NCBI GenBank assembly: GCA_019828565.1 | Contig: JAHDYR010000012.1 | Coordinates: 1,550,001 to 1,614,000, forward strand | DNA: 64,000 bases | Reading direction: 5' to 3' | From: Carpediemonas membranifera | Lineage: Eukaryota > Fornicata | Shown: piece by piece, positions 27,596-38,497 of the stretch | Numbering within the stretch: the stretch's first letter is position 1 | How the letters are laid out: every line of letters starts with the position of its first letter | Position numbers and translations under genes: made by a program | Notes under the pieces: model-generated | The model's database searches: none | What the model saw: only the letters and a program-made list of their open reading frames with translations | Told to the model about the DNA's origin: nothing

Positions 27596-28468
27596 TACCT
27601 TACAGGTACGGAACTTGGCCACGTTAGTCCTGACGGTCCTGAGGATAGTTGAGACTGGGGTATCGTTTGTGAGCAGCGTGGAATAACCATGCCCTAGGCA
27701 GAGCTCGTAATCAACCTCATTCGGGAGGGATAAACCCGAGTGCAGGACCTTCTTCAGGTCTCGGTTGGGCCCGACCTTGATGTCAGGAACACCTCCGTCC
27801 TTAATAGGGTAGAGGTTTGTGATCACTGTCTCGTAACTTGCGACGTACCGGAGGGCATCTTCCGCAATCTCTAGGGGGGTCCCCTCGGAGATGACTGGGG
27901 GGAGCTGGCGGATATACTCGATTTTCTGTAGATCGTCATACCCTAGGGTGAGCTGCAGCCAGGCTAGGAAGTTGTCCGCCTGGCACGAGAGAGCCTTCGT
28001 CCGGGACTCATATGCAGGGGGTGGGGTCTCTGAGCCCTCGAGTTGTGTGGCCTCCTCTTCAAGGAGGGCCAGGAGCTTTGCCTGCGCCTTGTCCCGCCGG
28101 GCGGCGTCTGCGTCCGACAGAGCCTTCTTTGACTCCATGTTGTTGAGAAGGTTGACTTGGGCTGTGAGGTTCGCGATGAGCTGTTTCTCACTAGGGGGCT
28201 TCGTTGAGTCCCCGGTTCCCAGGACTGGGCGGGCCTTAATAAGGTACGGCTCTGCCTCAATGAGGAGGTATGTCATGAACTCCCTGCATTGGGGGAACTC
28301 ATGCAGTTCGCCGTCGAGCCCACGGAACTTGATCTCGGGCTTGTAGTTCTTTAGGAAGAACTCTTTCGGCTTTTCGGCAGTTTCGTTGGATAGCTTGATT
28401 GCCTCCACGAACTTCGCCCATTCCACTAAGTTTGTGGTAATTGGGGCGGCTAAAGGTAGTGTTGTCAT
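27596..28468 (-). pseudogene. Element D gag, frame broken near 27598
   Basis: ATG at 28466-28468, 22 bp from the 5' LTR. About 290 residues of helical gag precede a small disturbed patch (CTGTAAGGTAGGTACAG on the minus strand). After that patch the gag sequence continues in the pol frame (IEAHFKTSAFVKAVSKASSD). The patch contains the same TAAGG-type motif as other breakpoints. Confidence 0.75.
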
Positions 28469-28480
28469 AATGAATGGCGG

Positions 28481-28492
28481 CAGAAGCTTCTG
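28481..28492. other. Palindrome at the primer-binding position of element D
   Basis: CAGAAGCTTCTG, perfect 12 bp, overlapping the first two bases of the LTR. Confidence 0.75.
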
Positions 28493-28542
28493 TTGCCGAA
28501 TATGACTAACTATCGGAGGGGTGCACTTTATGGATTGCTACA
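28491..28542 (-). repeat. 5' LTR of element D (52 bp)
   Basis: Same sequence as 24734-24785; followed by the CTAG target duplication. Confidence 0.9.
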
Positions 28543-28546
28543 CTAG

Positions 28547-31500
28547 GATCTGTCCGAAGCCATCGCACCTTCATTCAATTCAACTAACTAATTCCGCCGC
28601 AGCTTCGACACCTTGCAAGATTCCGTTATCAGTGATGGTCATAGACGTATGACTACCCACTATGATGCAACTGAAACCTCTCAACCATCATCCCCTTCTC
28701 ATTCATTCACGCTTTCGAGAGACATTTCGTTTCGCAAGATATCAACCTCTGGCACAGCCAGGGACCACAACGCGGTCCCAAGACGCTCCAGACGACCACA
28801 TTGGTACTATCAGTGAGCTGATGCAGACACTTTGCCTCTCATCAATTGATCACCATTCACCGCTGTCGTTCCAATTCCTTCCCCTACCATCACTAGTTCC
28901 TTGCTTCGCTTCCAGAGCCTCAATACGCTGTGATAGCACGTTATCTTCCTCATTCGGCGATCGTAACCAAGTATGCTCCTTCAATTCAACGGTCTCCGGG
29001 ACAACTTGCCGATAATCGCTCGCTATCTCATCTACAACTGCTATTCATACGCATTTGCGCACTATTCCTCAGTAGTTCCCCAATTTGTGGCATTCAACCA
29101 TCGAGCTCTCTTCATCGGCCTCAAGCTTCATCACCATCGGGACCACGTTCACTTACACGAGTCCTAAGGACGAATGCAGTGTAATCCGTGATTCCCAGGT
29201 ACGTATGCTGGCATTTTGCTCCACAAGCCGCGCGTGTCTTCTCAATTTCACCGCCTAGTGTTTTGTGCCGCCTGCTGCCCGACGTCGCCATGAGTTCGCC
29301 CATGTCCACATCAACTACCACGCGCTTCCTTGGTCCTACCACTTGTATTCATCAACAGAAAGGCCAATCCATGAGTGCCTGCTGCATACAAGCCCGCGCC
29401 ATTTGGAGGTCCGTCTCTGCTGAATCTCGGGAACACCCTCTCCTTCCAACCGTCATATCTTCGACGGTACTCAATTTCCAACCGTTCTGACAAGTCCTAC
29501 GAGCGCCCCAACACCTGGCCTGGGTGGGCAGAGTCACGCGATGCAAGGTCAGCAGTCAGTGTTGACTTATGATGACTTCTACCCACTCTGCTGGACACTT
29601 ACGCTACCCTCGAGCTGCTCATGCAGCTGTAAGATGCGCTGCTGTGCGATCGGACGGAATGACGCCCGATCAACATGATACTGGCAAGGTATCGATTCAC
29701 TCACATCAATTGATGACTTACGCCTAGTTCGATCATGTATGGCCACGCGTGAGTCCCAGTCGCTCCACTACAGACCGCAACCCCATCCTACACGCCCTAA
29801 TGGCACTGCCTGATGTCAAACCAATGACATCATATCTGATTCAGTCATCGGTGTGCAAATTCTGGGATCCGAGTCCGCCTGTCCCTGGTGGGCAGAACCA
29901 TCATGCGACTCACCTGGCCTATCCATTGGACACCTCACACCGGTCAAACCAAGGACATCCCTCGTCGGAACACCATCCAACGATGGGCAGATCGACCGCC
30001 TCTCCAGGCGCAGTACCCGGAAGACACCTTGTCTCCGACGCTCGCCCAGCTACCACAATGGCCAGGCTCGCCTCACGCCCCGCGTTCCGAGCGGGACGGA
30101 GTTGAGCATGCCGACTCAGTCGACCTTGATGGCGACAGACACGTGCTGGCCATGTCCGCCAGGCAGCCGCCTGTACCACGCCCGGGCGGAGTGACCGGAT
30201 TTATCCAGTCGACCATGCCCGTGGCGACCCGGCACATCCTCTCGACCCCACGTCCATCTCCTGGGGCACGGACGCAATTAGCTAATGATCCACGCAGCGA
30301 ACAACCGTTCCACAGTCGACTTGCACCATGCAGTCGCCCGGACTCACGCGCCGGCGGCAACCAACACGACTGGACACATCGCTGCCCCGTTTGCCCGCGT
30401 CGAAGTGCCCACACTCGCCTGTCAGACCCCGCTCGCCAGCCTGCAGCACGGCGACACTTAGCCTGACCTTCTCCACGTCCGCTGATGCATGTCCGCTCTC
30501 ATTGCACCGTCAATGTGGAGTTTGGCGGAGTGTGTCGGCTGGGCCTCATTCAGTTGACCCAGTCGACGGCAGACCAGTCCACGCCTATGGAAGGCATAGT
30601 CACCTGTCACGTGACATCGGGACACGTCAGCACATGCTCCGGCCTGCCTAATGTCGGCAATCTCCACGACGCCTGCTCACCTGAGCCACTCTTAATCAGC
30701 TAATCCTCACTGCTCCTCCCTCCACATGAAGTGGCCCCCAGTTTCCTCGCCCTTGTTTCAGCTTGGGTGATGACTGCCGGTTAGGGCAGCGCGCGTCCCG
30801 TTTCACCCAGACGATAACTGCCCCAAATCCGGCCCGGCCGCTCGCGCCATGGCGCAGCTCACCCGCCACGCTTCTGCCTCATTGCCAGTCCTCGACTCGC
30901 CCTTGTCTTACCCTGGGTGGCGAGGGGCCGGCCCTGCCTCTCCCATGACTGGGACAGCCAGAACACAGCAGCCGCCACGTACTCCCTTCTGACACCTCGA
31001 TGCTTGTCGACTCGACTAGAACGACGCGCGTTTCACCGCCGTCAACGGTCATTCTCATCAGCCCAGTTTCCGAGTACTTATCACCTCCGATGTGCTATAC
31101 GTCCTATACGTCTCAGCTGTCGCTGTCGACAACATAATTCGCTTCGAACTCACGCATGTGAATCTTATCGAACGTCGACTGATGGCACAATACCCGCTTC
31201 CGGAGTCCGCCCCGTTCTCATTAAGGTGGGGTAGAGTGCAGCACCCATGTGCAGCCGTCACGGCAACCATGACCGCAGCATTTCCTGCCACTGAGAATCC
31301 TCATTCCCGTGTTCCTTCGCCGATCGGCGCTTCAGTCTCATGCTAAGCCATCTCAGGTCCCGCTCGAAGATGCCACACCTCGCACCACCACCGTTTGCCG
31401 CGTTTCCCCTGCTTGATTTGACTTGGCGCATCGCCTTGGACGAGATCTCCGTCCAGTATCCTTCGCCCTCTCGGGTCCATCAGCAGCCGGATGTCGCGCA

Positions 31501-31621
31501 TCCTCCATTTCATATCTGCCATATCTCTTTGATCTCTCGCAGACCGCTTACAGTATACCTTGTCTCGGATATTACACTCCCGACTTCCAGTTTCCAGTAC
31601 AGGCGTTGAGCGTGGGGGCAG
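28547..31621 (+). other. Internal region of element F, no recognisable gene
   Basis: Three kilobases rich in C and T on the plus strand with only short frames on both strands (longest 192 codons at 29888-30466, Pro/Arg-rich and low quality). No RT, protease, integrase or zinc-knuckle motif was found in any frame. Ends with the G-rich tract before the LTR. Confidence 0.55.
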
Positions 31622-31715
31622 TGTAGTGGTCCAAGACCCATCAAAAGATTATCGTGCAGTTTATGTAAACAGTCCATTGCTCTTCTTCCCATCCTGACCT
31701 GTGGGGACTATCACA
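31622..31715 (+). repeat. 3' LTR of element F (94 bp)
   Basis: TGTAGTGGTCC to ACTATCACA. Its last 41 bp match 24628-24668. Its first bases resemble the A and C LTRs (TGTAGT). Confidence 0.65.
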
Positions 31716-31910
31716 CCAGGGTCGCCCAGAAGGCGCTGGGAGCTGAGATGCAGCGGCTGATCCCGAAGAGTGCCACTCGGAAGTAATCGGGCGAGAGGAC
31801 GAGGATCAGCAGGCGGTTGAGGTATCCGCGAGCCGTGGTATCCGACGTGACACCGGCAGCAGCGCGAACTGCGGCCACGAGCCCGGCAGAGTAGCGCCCA
31901 CTACCGTTCT
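31716..31910 (-). pseudogene. aORF family fragment
   Basis: Minus-strand translation NGSGRYSAGLVAAVRAAAGV … YLNRLLILVLSPDYFRVALF aligns with NGSNRYVTPETLFSLSRALG … RRTLYRVAVLALAPDYYRLF of element A. It is thus a piece of the same antisense gene family. It is joined at its N-terminal side to truncated element I by (GTAAG)3, and lies next to the F LTR at its other end. Confidence 0.6.
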
Positions 31911-31925
31911 GTAAGGTAAGGTAAG
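31911..31925. repeat. (GTAAG)3 at the element I truncation point
   Basis: Three copies of GTAAG, the same repeat (complement, shifted phase) as (TTACC)3 in element D, exactly between the aORF fragment and the element I reverse transcriptase. Confidence 0.7.
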
Positions 31926-33863
31926 TATTAGAAACTCTGCATAGGCGTCTGGTGTTACAAAGGCTGTCTTCGGGATGTCTTGTTCCGCCATCTTCATCTG
32001 GTAATAGCCTTGGCGCAAGTCTAAGCTGCCATAGAACTGTGCGCCCGCCGCCTCCCGCACATAGGTTCTGATGTCAGGCAACGGGTAGTGGTCAGGCTCT
32101 GTGATCTCGTTCAAAGCCTTGAAGTCGACACATAGACGTATCTTCTGCGAGCCTTTGTGCCCGCCGGTCACGACGACCACTGGGGATGAGTGGGGGCCTC
32201 TGCTGTCTCGTATGAAGCCTTGTTCTCTCAGTCGGGCTACCTCGTCTGCCACAAGGTCCCTCTTCGTGTTGCCCAGCGGGCGTGCCTTAATCTGCACCAG
32301 TTTGCTTTCAACGAGCTCGATTGTCATCGGTTCCAGTTTCGAGCCTTCTGGCGGAAGATTTTCGTCAAAAACATCTTCGTAGTCCTTGACCAGTGCTCTG
32401 AGTTTCCCTTGGATCTCGCTCTTCGGGATATGGATTGAGGATATTCCTTCCTCGGCGACTGTGCTATTTCTAGCGGCAATGGCGTTGAGTTCTTCTTCAA
32501 TAACGCATAGGTATTCGTTGTTGGCAAGGAATTCGTCGTTTGCTTCCTCCTTGTTGGCACTCTTCTCGGAACGGAAAGACATGTGGAACCCCTCGTTCGA
32601 GAGGAATCCCAGTGATCTGAGGTCCTTGGTACCCATAATAAGCTTCTCCTGCGTACCATCCAGCACGTAGAACCTGATCTTACAGACGATGTCCATCTTC
32701 TCGAGATGGGTAAATCGCACCGTCAAATCCACCGCTTCTTGCACCGTCACGAGACTGCCCTGCGCCAGCCTGACCAGGAACTTGGCGCATCGCTTCGTAG
32801 GCACATGGTGCTTCTCAGACCGCAGTCTCGCTAACAGTCGTGAGGAAATGAAGGATCTCGACGCTCCAGTGTCAATCATCAAGCGGTACTCCTGGCCATT
32901 TATCTCCACCTCCGTCATGAGGACCTCTTCTTCCTCGGCGGCGTTGGCTTCGACAGGCTGTCGCGGCTTGATTTCAGCGGTAGAGCGGAGGCGTCCGTTC
33001 TCGCGGGATCGACGTTGAGGGCAGTCGTTGTCGTAATGCTGCCCTTGGCAGAAGCGGCAGGGTCGAAAGGGCTTCTTGGTGGCCTTGGAGCTGGTCTCGC
33101 CCGGTGGGCGGGAGCCGACGGTCGTCGTCTTGTTGATCGTGGAGCTAGTGGGGGCGCTGTCAGGGGAGTCCGTGGTGGGCGTGTTCTCGTCTTCCACCGA
33201 AGCTACTATCTTAGCTAGTTTCATGAGCTCGTTGATGTTCTTCGGCTTGATGAGCGTTCTTTCGAGTTCGAGCTTCTTGTAGAACACCTTGGGTTTGAGG
33301 CGGTACATAAAGGCCTTACAGAGGACCTTGTCGAAGTGTTCCGCTCTCAGGGCGGCTAGCTCGCTGTCGGAGGCTGGTCTTTCTTGCTCCTTCTTGACAG
33401 CATTTCCTTCGTCGTCGAGGACGGCGACAGTCTCCTTCACGCGCCTCTGTAGCGGCGAGAGGGCGTGGTTAAGGGCCGTTTCACGGCAGGCAACCTCTTT
33501 CACGAGGTCGGTGTACTCAGAAAAGTCGGCGCAGTAGTTTCTCATGGCCGCTGAGCGATTGAGTCCCTTGCTAGTTAAAGGACAGTCAATTGCATCAACG
33601 GCGTCCTTCAAGGCTCCCAAGGACTTCGGGATAGCCTCACTGCGTAGGTAAGTAATCGTCTGCTCGAGGGAAAGCTCTTCAATGCTCTTCCCTTGATTAA
33701 ACTCTTCAGCGGCGCGTTGGAGCGATTCAGGCAGAAGCACCCCAGGCGGGAAATCGGCGTTTTGTGCCACCCAAATGCGCGCGGCCCGTTTGAAGTCACG
33801 AATGGCCGGGAGAGTTATCTTTTTGGGATCAAGGCTCGGCACATCTACAGTAATGTTAACCAT
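31926..33863 (-). pseudogene. Element I gag-protease-RT polyprotein, truncated in RT
   Basis: One frame from ATG 33861-33863. Helical gag; zinc knuckle CRFCQGQHYDNDC (C-x2-C-x3-H-x4-C, as in J); protease with the standard LMIDTGASRSFIS; RT N-terminal half (RLCVDFKALNEI, LDLRQGYYQMKM), ending at AEFL where the (L)PFGL motif should follow. No catalytic YxDD, RNase H or integrase remains. The apparent C-terminal tail is translated filler and aORF fragment. Confidence 0.85.
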
Positions 33864-33877
33864 GCCCAGTCGTCCAG

Positions 33878-33891
33878 AAAGTGATCACTTT
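33878..33891. other. Palindrome at the primer-binding position of element I
   Basis: AAAGTGATCACTTT, perfect 14 bp, sharing its last T with the LTR. Confidence 0.75.
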
Positions 33892-33943
33892 GTGTCGGAA
33901 CTATTTAATAAGGTAAACCTGCTTGGTGGTAATAATGGCCACA
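33891..33943 (-). repeat. 5' LTR of element I (about 53 bp)
   Basis: Plus-strand TGTGTCGG to GGCCACA; TG and CA ends and the adjacent palindrome define it. No partner LTR remains, so its length is inferred from its ends only. Confidence 0.55.
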
Positions 33944-36113
33944 ACTATTCTGGAGCCCCACGACACTCGACCAGTCATTTCTTATTTTGACATGATATAT
34001 ATTCACACCCGTGCGGTAAAGTATATTCCCCAGTGATACGATTTGGTCTTGATTTGTCTTGTCGACACCCATGGTGTTGTTACTCACGTTCGCGAGAACA
34101 TTGGACCTATTCTGCACGACCAACCGAGATGAGAGATCGATTTTTCAGACGTAGCGGGGACGTGATGTCGGCCGAGAAACTGCTGGGAATACCATCCACT
34201 GCGCCTCGGAGACTAGGAGTCGCCTGCTCTGTCGCACCCAGACGAGGGTCGAGTTGGGTCGACCGCGCATCGAGGCGGGCGGAGGGCGCCGGACCGCGCG
34301 CTACCGGAATACGTGGAGTGAGTATCGCTCTGCTGATTCCAGGAGCGCGCTGCCCGTTCGCGTCCGACTCGCCATTTGGGGGTCGAGTCACATCTCGGCC
34401 CCGAATGAACACCCCACACTAATGCTGCAAGGGAACAGTCAGAGCAAATCGATGTGCGGAGGGGAGGGACCAGGTGTGCGCGAGGGCAGGCCGGGAGGCT
34501 AGTCCTCTGGCGCACAGCGAAATCGGTCTGGGTCGGTCAGACCCATGTCAACCCAGACTCCATCACTCAAAATGGTGCGTGCATGCATGCTTTAGAGCCC
34601 AGCCCGATGCTATATCGGCCATCAATTTGGTTGACGAACTGTTCACCTGCCTTTCGAAATCCTCTCGAGACTGCGGGTCCGAAGCTGAGCGATGCCGTCA
34701 CCTCGACTACAACCATCGAATCGCTGCCGCTCTGCCATAATGCTTGTATAGCCCTCTTACATCTGTATCCGGGCCATTATCAGCGGGCGCACACTGGAAG
34801 TATGCGTTTGGAGTCGGCCCGATCTTCGATCTCGACGGACATCGAACATGACGAGTAGAGGTCGGAGAGGGCTGAAACTCACACCATTGCACTGTAGGAG
34901 AAGCTCATACAGGATGGCTGACCCATCTTAGTCTTTAAACTCCAAACCTTAATCTCTGGAGTCGTCGAAAATGACGACTCAGTTTGACTCAATTCACCCT
35001 CAGCCCGCACCCAATGGCGTAACCTCAGCTACTAAGCCTGGATATAGTGCGAGTGCCCCACTAACAGCCTTGGACGCAACGTCTGCCGTCCTCGAGATGG
35101 TTGTGCAGAATACGCCATCTTTTTTCACACATCCCTTCGCGACCTCGAATAATCGCTCTCCAAGCACCTCTGCTGCTATATTTGTGCACGATGCTCATTT
35201 AATACGTCTAGATCACGATTCCTCACTCTCTTTCAGTTTCGGTCACTTCTTCGTGCCGAACTAAACAACATCAATCAGGTGCGCCGACGGGACCCTGGAG
35301 CGGCAACAAGGTAAGTCCGCCACCATCTAATGCTGTCAAAATCCTAGCTGTGCGCCACGGCGTCTTCGGACCCGGGGTATTGCATTGGCCTCTGGCCCTT
35401 GCTGCACACCGGGACATCCGCGCCACCTTACACGGCGCGGAACCCGGCTTCTAGCTAGGAGCGCGCGGGCGGTGTGTGACTGCCGCGCGGACATCAGATG
35501 GACCTAGGACAGTGAGCCTAGATGATACACTTGGACGACCCAGCAGCTGCTGGCGGTTGGCGAGTGTATGCGGGAGGGCAAGCCCGCGGCGTGGAGCCCT
35601 ATCTGTGAGTCACACCATGGGAGGTCATTTTCGTCTAAAATTTCCATTTGCCAGAATTGCCCACGTGTGATGCGAGCCCGCTCTTGCCGCGCACAGTTGC
35701 ACATTATTCATCGCTCAGCTATCCAAGCGTTGACCTGGCCTCAAGGGCAAGGAGTTACCACGGCGAGCATCACACCTTTCGTTGAAGTGTCAAGGGGTTG
35801 CGGAGGTCGACGGTGATGGAATACAGTTTATTTCGAAGAGACCTGTCGGTGTCACGAATGCGGTGTACTTGCGACTCCTCGGCGATGCGCAGCTGGGCTG
35901 TAGTTAAGGCCGAGAGTGCTATAGAACTTGTCTCCGGCCAGCCGACGCTGCGGTTCGGCTGGTTTCAATAGCAACGCCGCGCGATGGATGATTCAATGGT
36001 GCAGGTTGATGTGGGGTTGATATTGTGAGATTTGAGTGCGTCAACCGGGTGCGTCAGGATGAGCGACTGTGACCGAGTCGTCATTTCAACATAAACCACT
36101 CTCAAATCTCTTA
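33944..36113. other. Nongenic region upstream of the SDR gene
   Basis: No convincing gene. The stretch 34025-34085 resembles the B-type LTR (GATACG … GTCTTGAT … TCGACACCC). 34287-34361 (minus) is the second copy of the QRAPGI coding fragment. A 97-codon plus-strand frame at 34971-35264 (MTTQFDSIHPQPAPNG) has no match. Probably old retroelement debris plus the promoter region of the SDR gene. Confidence 0.4.
34287..34361 (-). pseudogene. Conserved coding fragment, QRAPGI motif, copy 2
   Basis: GQRAPGISRAILTPRIPVA on the minus strand; see the copy at 12011-12085. The matching DNA includes GCTACCGGAATACG and TGATTCCAGGAGC. Confidence 0.3.
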
Positions 36114-37202
36114 ATGTCCTCCTCTTACCTGATTCTAGGTGGTTGCGGCTTTATTGGTCGCCATCTCATCAAGTATCTGCTCGATGAGAAGCTCGCCAGC
36201 AAGATTAAGGTCGCTGACAGGACTTTGCCCATGATGTGCAACATGCACGATTCCTATGAGGCGCTCTACGACAACGAGATTGTTACATTCAAGCAGGCTG
36301 ATCTTTCCCGCGCTGACCACATCGAGCGCGCTTTCGAAGACGGCCCCTTCGACTTCGTGATCAATCTCGCCGCTGAGACGAAGCTGGGGCTCGCGGAGAC
36401 CGAATACAAGGACAAGGTCCAAGGCCTCACCGTCAACGTTGCCAAGGCTGCCGCTGCTGCCGGCAGCAAGTTCATTGAGGTCTCTGACGCCCGCGTGCTC
36501 AAGCCGTCTAAGAAGCCCGCCCCCGAGGACGCCAGCAAGGACCCCACCACCAACCTCGCCAAGTTCAAGCTCGCGGCTGAAGCCGAGCTGACTCAGATCC
36601 CCGACCTCCAGTATGTTATCCTCCGCCCTGCCGTCGTCTACGGCCCCGGTGACCAGAACGGCGTCATTGCCTCCCGCCTCGTCTGCGCCGCAGTTTACAA
36701 GCACCTTGGCGAGAAGATGAAGTTCCTGTGGGACGGCAAGCTCGGAATCAACACGGTTCACGTCACCGACGTCGCCCGTGCCATCGTCCACGCATGCAAG
36801 GAGCTTCCCAGCGGGGCCGTGTACAACATCGCGGACAGCGGGTGCACCACCGCCGGCAGCATCAACGAGATCCTCGGCAACATGTTCGGCATCAAGACGG
36901 GCTTTGTCTCCGCCGTCGAGAACACGGCCGCCAAGATGAAGCTCTCGATGGTCACCGGCATCGTCAACGACAAGCACCTCAAGCCCTGGGCCGAGCTGTG
37001 CAAGAAGGACGGTATCTTCGACACGCCGCTCTCCCCATTCCTCGACAAGGAGGTCCTTGGCAACAATCACCTCAACGTCGACGGCACCGCCATTACCGCC
37101 ACCGGCTTCAAGTACCGTGTTACTCAGATGACGGAGGGCAAGCTGCGGCAGATGGTGAACGAGTACGTGGAGCAGGGCTTCTTCCCCAAGAGCGTGCTGT
37201 AA
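36114..37202 (+). CDS. NAD(P)-dependent extended SDR (3-beta-HSD / epimerase-like), 362 aa
   Basis: Start at ATG 36114 (an upstream in-frame GTG at 36069 is less likely). The N-terminal Rossmann motif GGCGFIG (residues 9-15) binds NAD(P). VINLAAET, FIEVSDARVL, the ILRPAVVYGPGDQNGV motif and VHVTDVARAIVHA are typical of the 3-beta-hydroxysteroid dehydrogenase / NDP-sugar epimerase group. The usual catalytic Y-x3-K appears as L-A-K-F-K (TNLAKFKLAAEAEL): Lys is kept, Tyr is replaced by Leu, so catalysis may be altered or lost. Substrate unknown. The third-position C bias matches the other host genes. TAAATGTAAATGG follows the stop directly. Cytosolic; no membrane anchor seen. Confidence 0.85.
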   Translation: MSSSYLILGGCGFIGRHLIKYLLDEKLASKIKVADRTLPMMCNMHDSYEALYDNEIVTFKQADLSRADHIERAFEDGPFDFVINLAAETKLGLAETEYKDKVQGLTVNVAKAAAAAGSKFIEVSDARVLKPSKKPAPEDASKDPTTNLAKFKLAAEAELTQIPDLQYVILRPAVVYGPGDQNGVIASRLVCAAVYKHLGEKMKFLWDGKLGINTVHVTDVARAIVHACKELPSGAVYNIADSGCTTAGSINEILGNMFGIKTGFVSAVENTAAKMKLSMVTGIVNDKHLKPWAELCKKDGIFDTPLSPFLDKEVLGNNHLNVDGTAITATGFKYRVTQMTEGKLRQMVNEYVEQGFFPKSVL

Positions 37203-37239
37203 ATGTAAATGGTCTTTGTAAACATGGTTTAAATACGTA

Positions 37240-37800
37240 AATGGAGGTAGGACTGGGGACGGCCCGGAGGAGCTCCAGACTCTCGGCGATTGAAAAGTCC
37301 AGGAGGGCGCGTACCAGCCAAGAGAAGTGATCGGCCTGGGTCGCCAGAGTCTGAGCGCGAGTCAGAGTGACGTCCTATGATGTGTTCGTCCAGCTGTCTG
37401 TTCGTCCGGCTTGTCGGGGCTGGACTTCGCCAGCTTGAAAGCGCGGCAGGCGTCTGTGGAGTGTGCTGTAAAGTGGAATAAGCACTTGGGGCCTGAATAT
37501 GGGGCGGGGGCTGGCGGAGGTCTCTTCGTGTTGACCACCGCGGGGTCAGTGCGCGGCGTGCCGCTCGACGCCTTGGAGCGGCGGGTGCAGACTAGTCGTG
37601 TCTCCAACACTTGGTCGCGGAAGCCTACGAGAGCAGCATGGGCTTCCTCGATGAACTTATCGATGGTGTCAGTCGACCTTGAAAGGCGGGTAGTCACCGC
37701 TTCACCCAGGAGGTAGGCTAACGTCTCAACGTTTGGAGCGTCCAGGCGCTCGACGAAGATTGTCTTTGACCAGCCCAGAATGATGGCCTCGGGGTCTTTA
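37240..37800 (-). pseudogene. gag fragment, with possible aORF-family piece at its left
   Basis: On the minus strand from about 37800: GWSKTIFVERLDAPNVETLA, then TRLSRSTDTIDKFIEEAHAAL and a C-x2-H-x3-H-x4-C knuckle (CLFHFTAHSTDAC), so retroviral-type gag. Left of the stop near 37362 a different sequence (TRAQTLATQADHFSWLVRAL) faintly resembles the aORF segment LKTLARQVRDLRIDHSILKS; this is weak. Head-to-head with the next gag-like gene. Confidence 0.5.
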
Positions 37801-37834
37801 AACTGCGTTTGGATTTACGGTTTATGTGGATAGC

Positions 37835-38497
37835 ATGTATTGTTGTCGAAGCAACGCCGAACGGGTAAGAACCGAAGAACAAGCTGCTAGGAACCAACGT
37901 TTGATGAATAGCGGTCTTGATCAGAAATTAGAGAAAATTGGAGCAGCCATCGATGCTATCGAGACAGCGAATTCGAAGCTGCTTGAAACGGGCGTCACGG
38001 AGACCCCGCTGCAGTTGAAAACTCAGCTTCGCAGCCTTGTTGTTCAAAAGGCTAACCTCATGATCGATCAGTTTTTGAATGAAAGCAATGAGGATGCCCC
38101 TGATGAAGCAAGCAAATGGACCTTCGTCTCAAGGTGCACACCCAAACTCTACGTTCCCAAAGCCAAGACCGAGAAGACTGAGCGCGGATGTCGCTTCCAT
38201 GCCGGTGCTACAGACCATTCAACCGAGCGTTGCGCCATTGTCCGCAGCCGGGACTTCCCACGCAACGTCAGCCAGACGATCCTCGAGAAGCATGTCACGC
38301 TGTGCGGAAACAAGAACGTCACCCCCATGCCCGAAGTTGTAGAAGAGCTCGAACGCCGCAAAGAGAAGCGCGATGCGACGCACCCAGACCCCATGGAAGC
38401 CGGGCAAGACAGACTTGCCGAGGTCGAAGAGGCGTTCACAGCTGAGGAGTACGGGTTTACATACGATACATACGATGACGACGAGTGGTTCGATTAG
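37835..38497 (+). CDS. Stand-alone gag-like protein (220 aa)
   Basis: ATG at 37835 (GTG at 37826 also in frame). Helical N-terminal part, then a knuckle of C-x2-H-x5-H-x4-C type (CRFHAGATDHSTERC), then an acidic tail ending DDDEWFD and a stop. The knuckle type matches elements D, E and G. No protease or RT follows, and no LTR or palindrome precedes it. It is either a retroelement fragment with an intact frame or a host-domesticated gag. 38498-39033 between it and frataxin holds nothing else recognisable. Confidence 0.5.
   Translation: MYCCRSNAERVRTEEQAARNQRLMNSGLDQKLEKIGAAIDAIETANSKLLETGVTETPLQLKTQLRSLVVQKANLMIDQFLNESNEDAPDEASKWTFVSRCTPKLYVPKAKTEKTERGCRFHAGATDHSTERCAIVRSRDFPRNVSQTILEKHVTLCGNKNVTPMPEVVEELERRKEKRDATHPDPMEAGQDRLAEVEEAFTAEEYGFTYDTYDDDEWFD

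Larger units (their letters stand above)
24734..28542 (-). mobile_element. Element D: complete-ended LTR retrotransposon with 52-bp LTRs and an internal deletion
   Basis: 3809 bp, minus orientation. LTRs at 24734-24785 (3') and 28491-28542 (5') read the same along all 52 bp. Target duplication CTAG at 24730-24733 and 28543-28546. G-rich tract GGGGGGAC next to the 3' LTR. RNase H and the integrase core are missing, so this copy cannot move on its own. Confidence 0.9.
24628..31715 (+). mobile_element. Element F: large noncoding LTR-flanked element, interrupted by element D
   Basis: The 41 bp at 24628-24668 equal the 3' end of the LTR at 31622-31715. They are followed by the palindrome CAGTAATATTACTG (24667-24680), as in the coding elements. 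Without element D, the internal part (24669-24733 plus 28547-31621, about 3.1 kb) has no gag or pol. A G-rich tract (GTGGGGGCAG) precedes the 3' LTR. This looks like a non-autonomous (LARD-type) or completely decayed element. Confidence 0.6.

Noticed and set aside
29888-30466. 192-codon plus-strand frame in element F
   Set aside because: Pro/Arg/Thr-rich with no motif; several overlapping frames of similar length exist on both strands, as in noncoding C-rich DNA.
36135-37070. 311-codon antisense frame over the SDR gene
   Set aside because: Shadow of a biased gene; the sense protein has clear family motifs.
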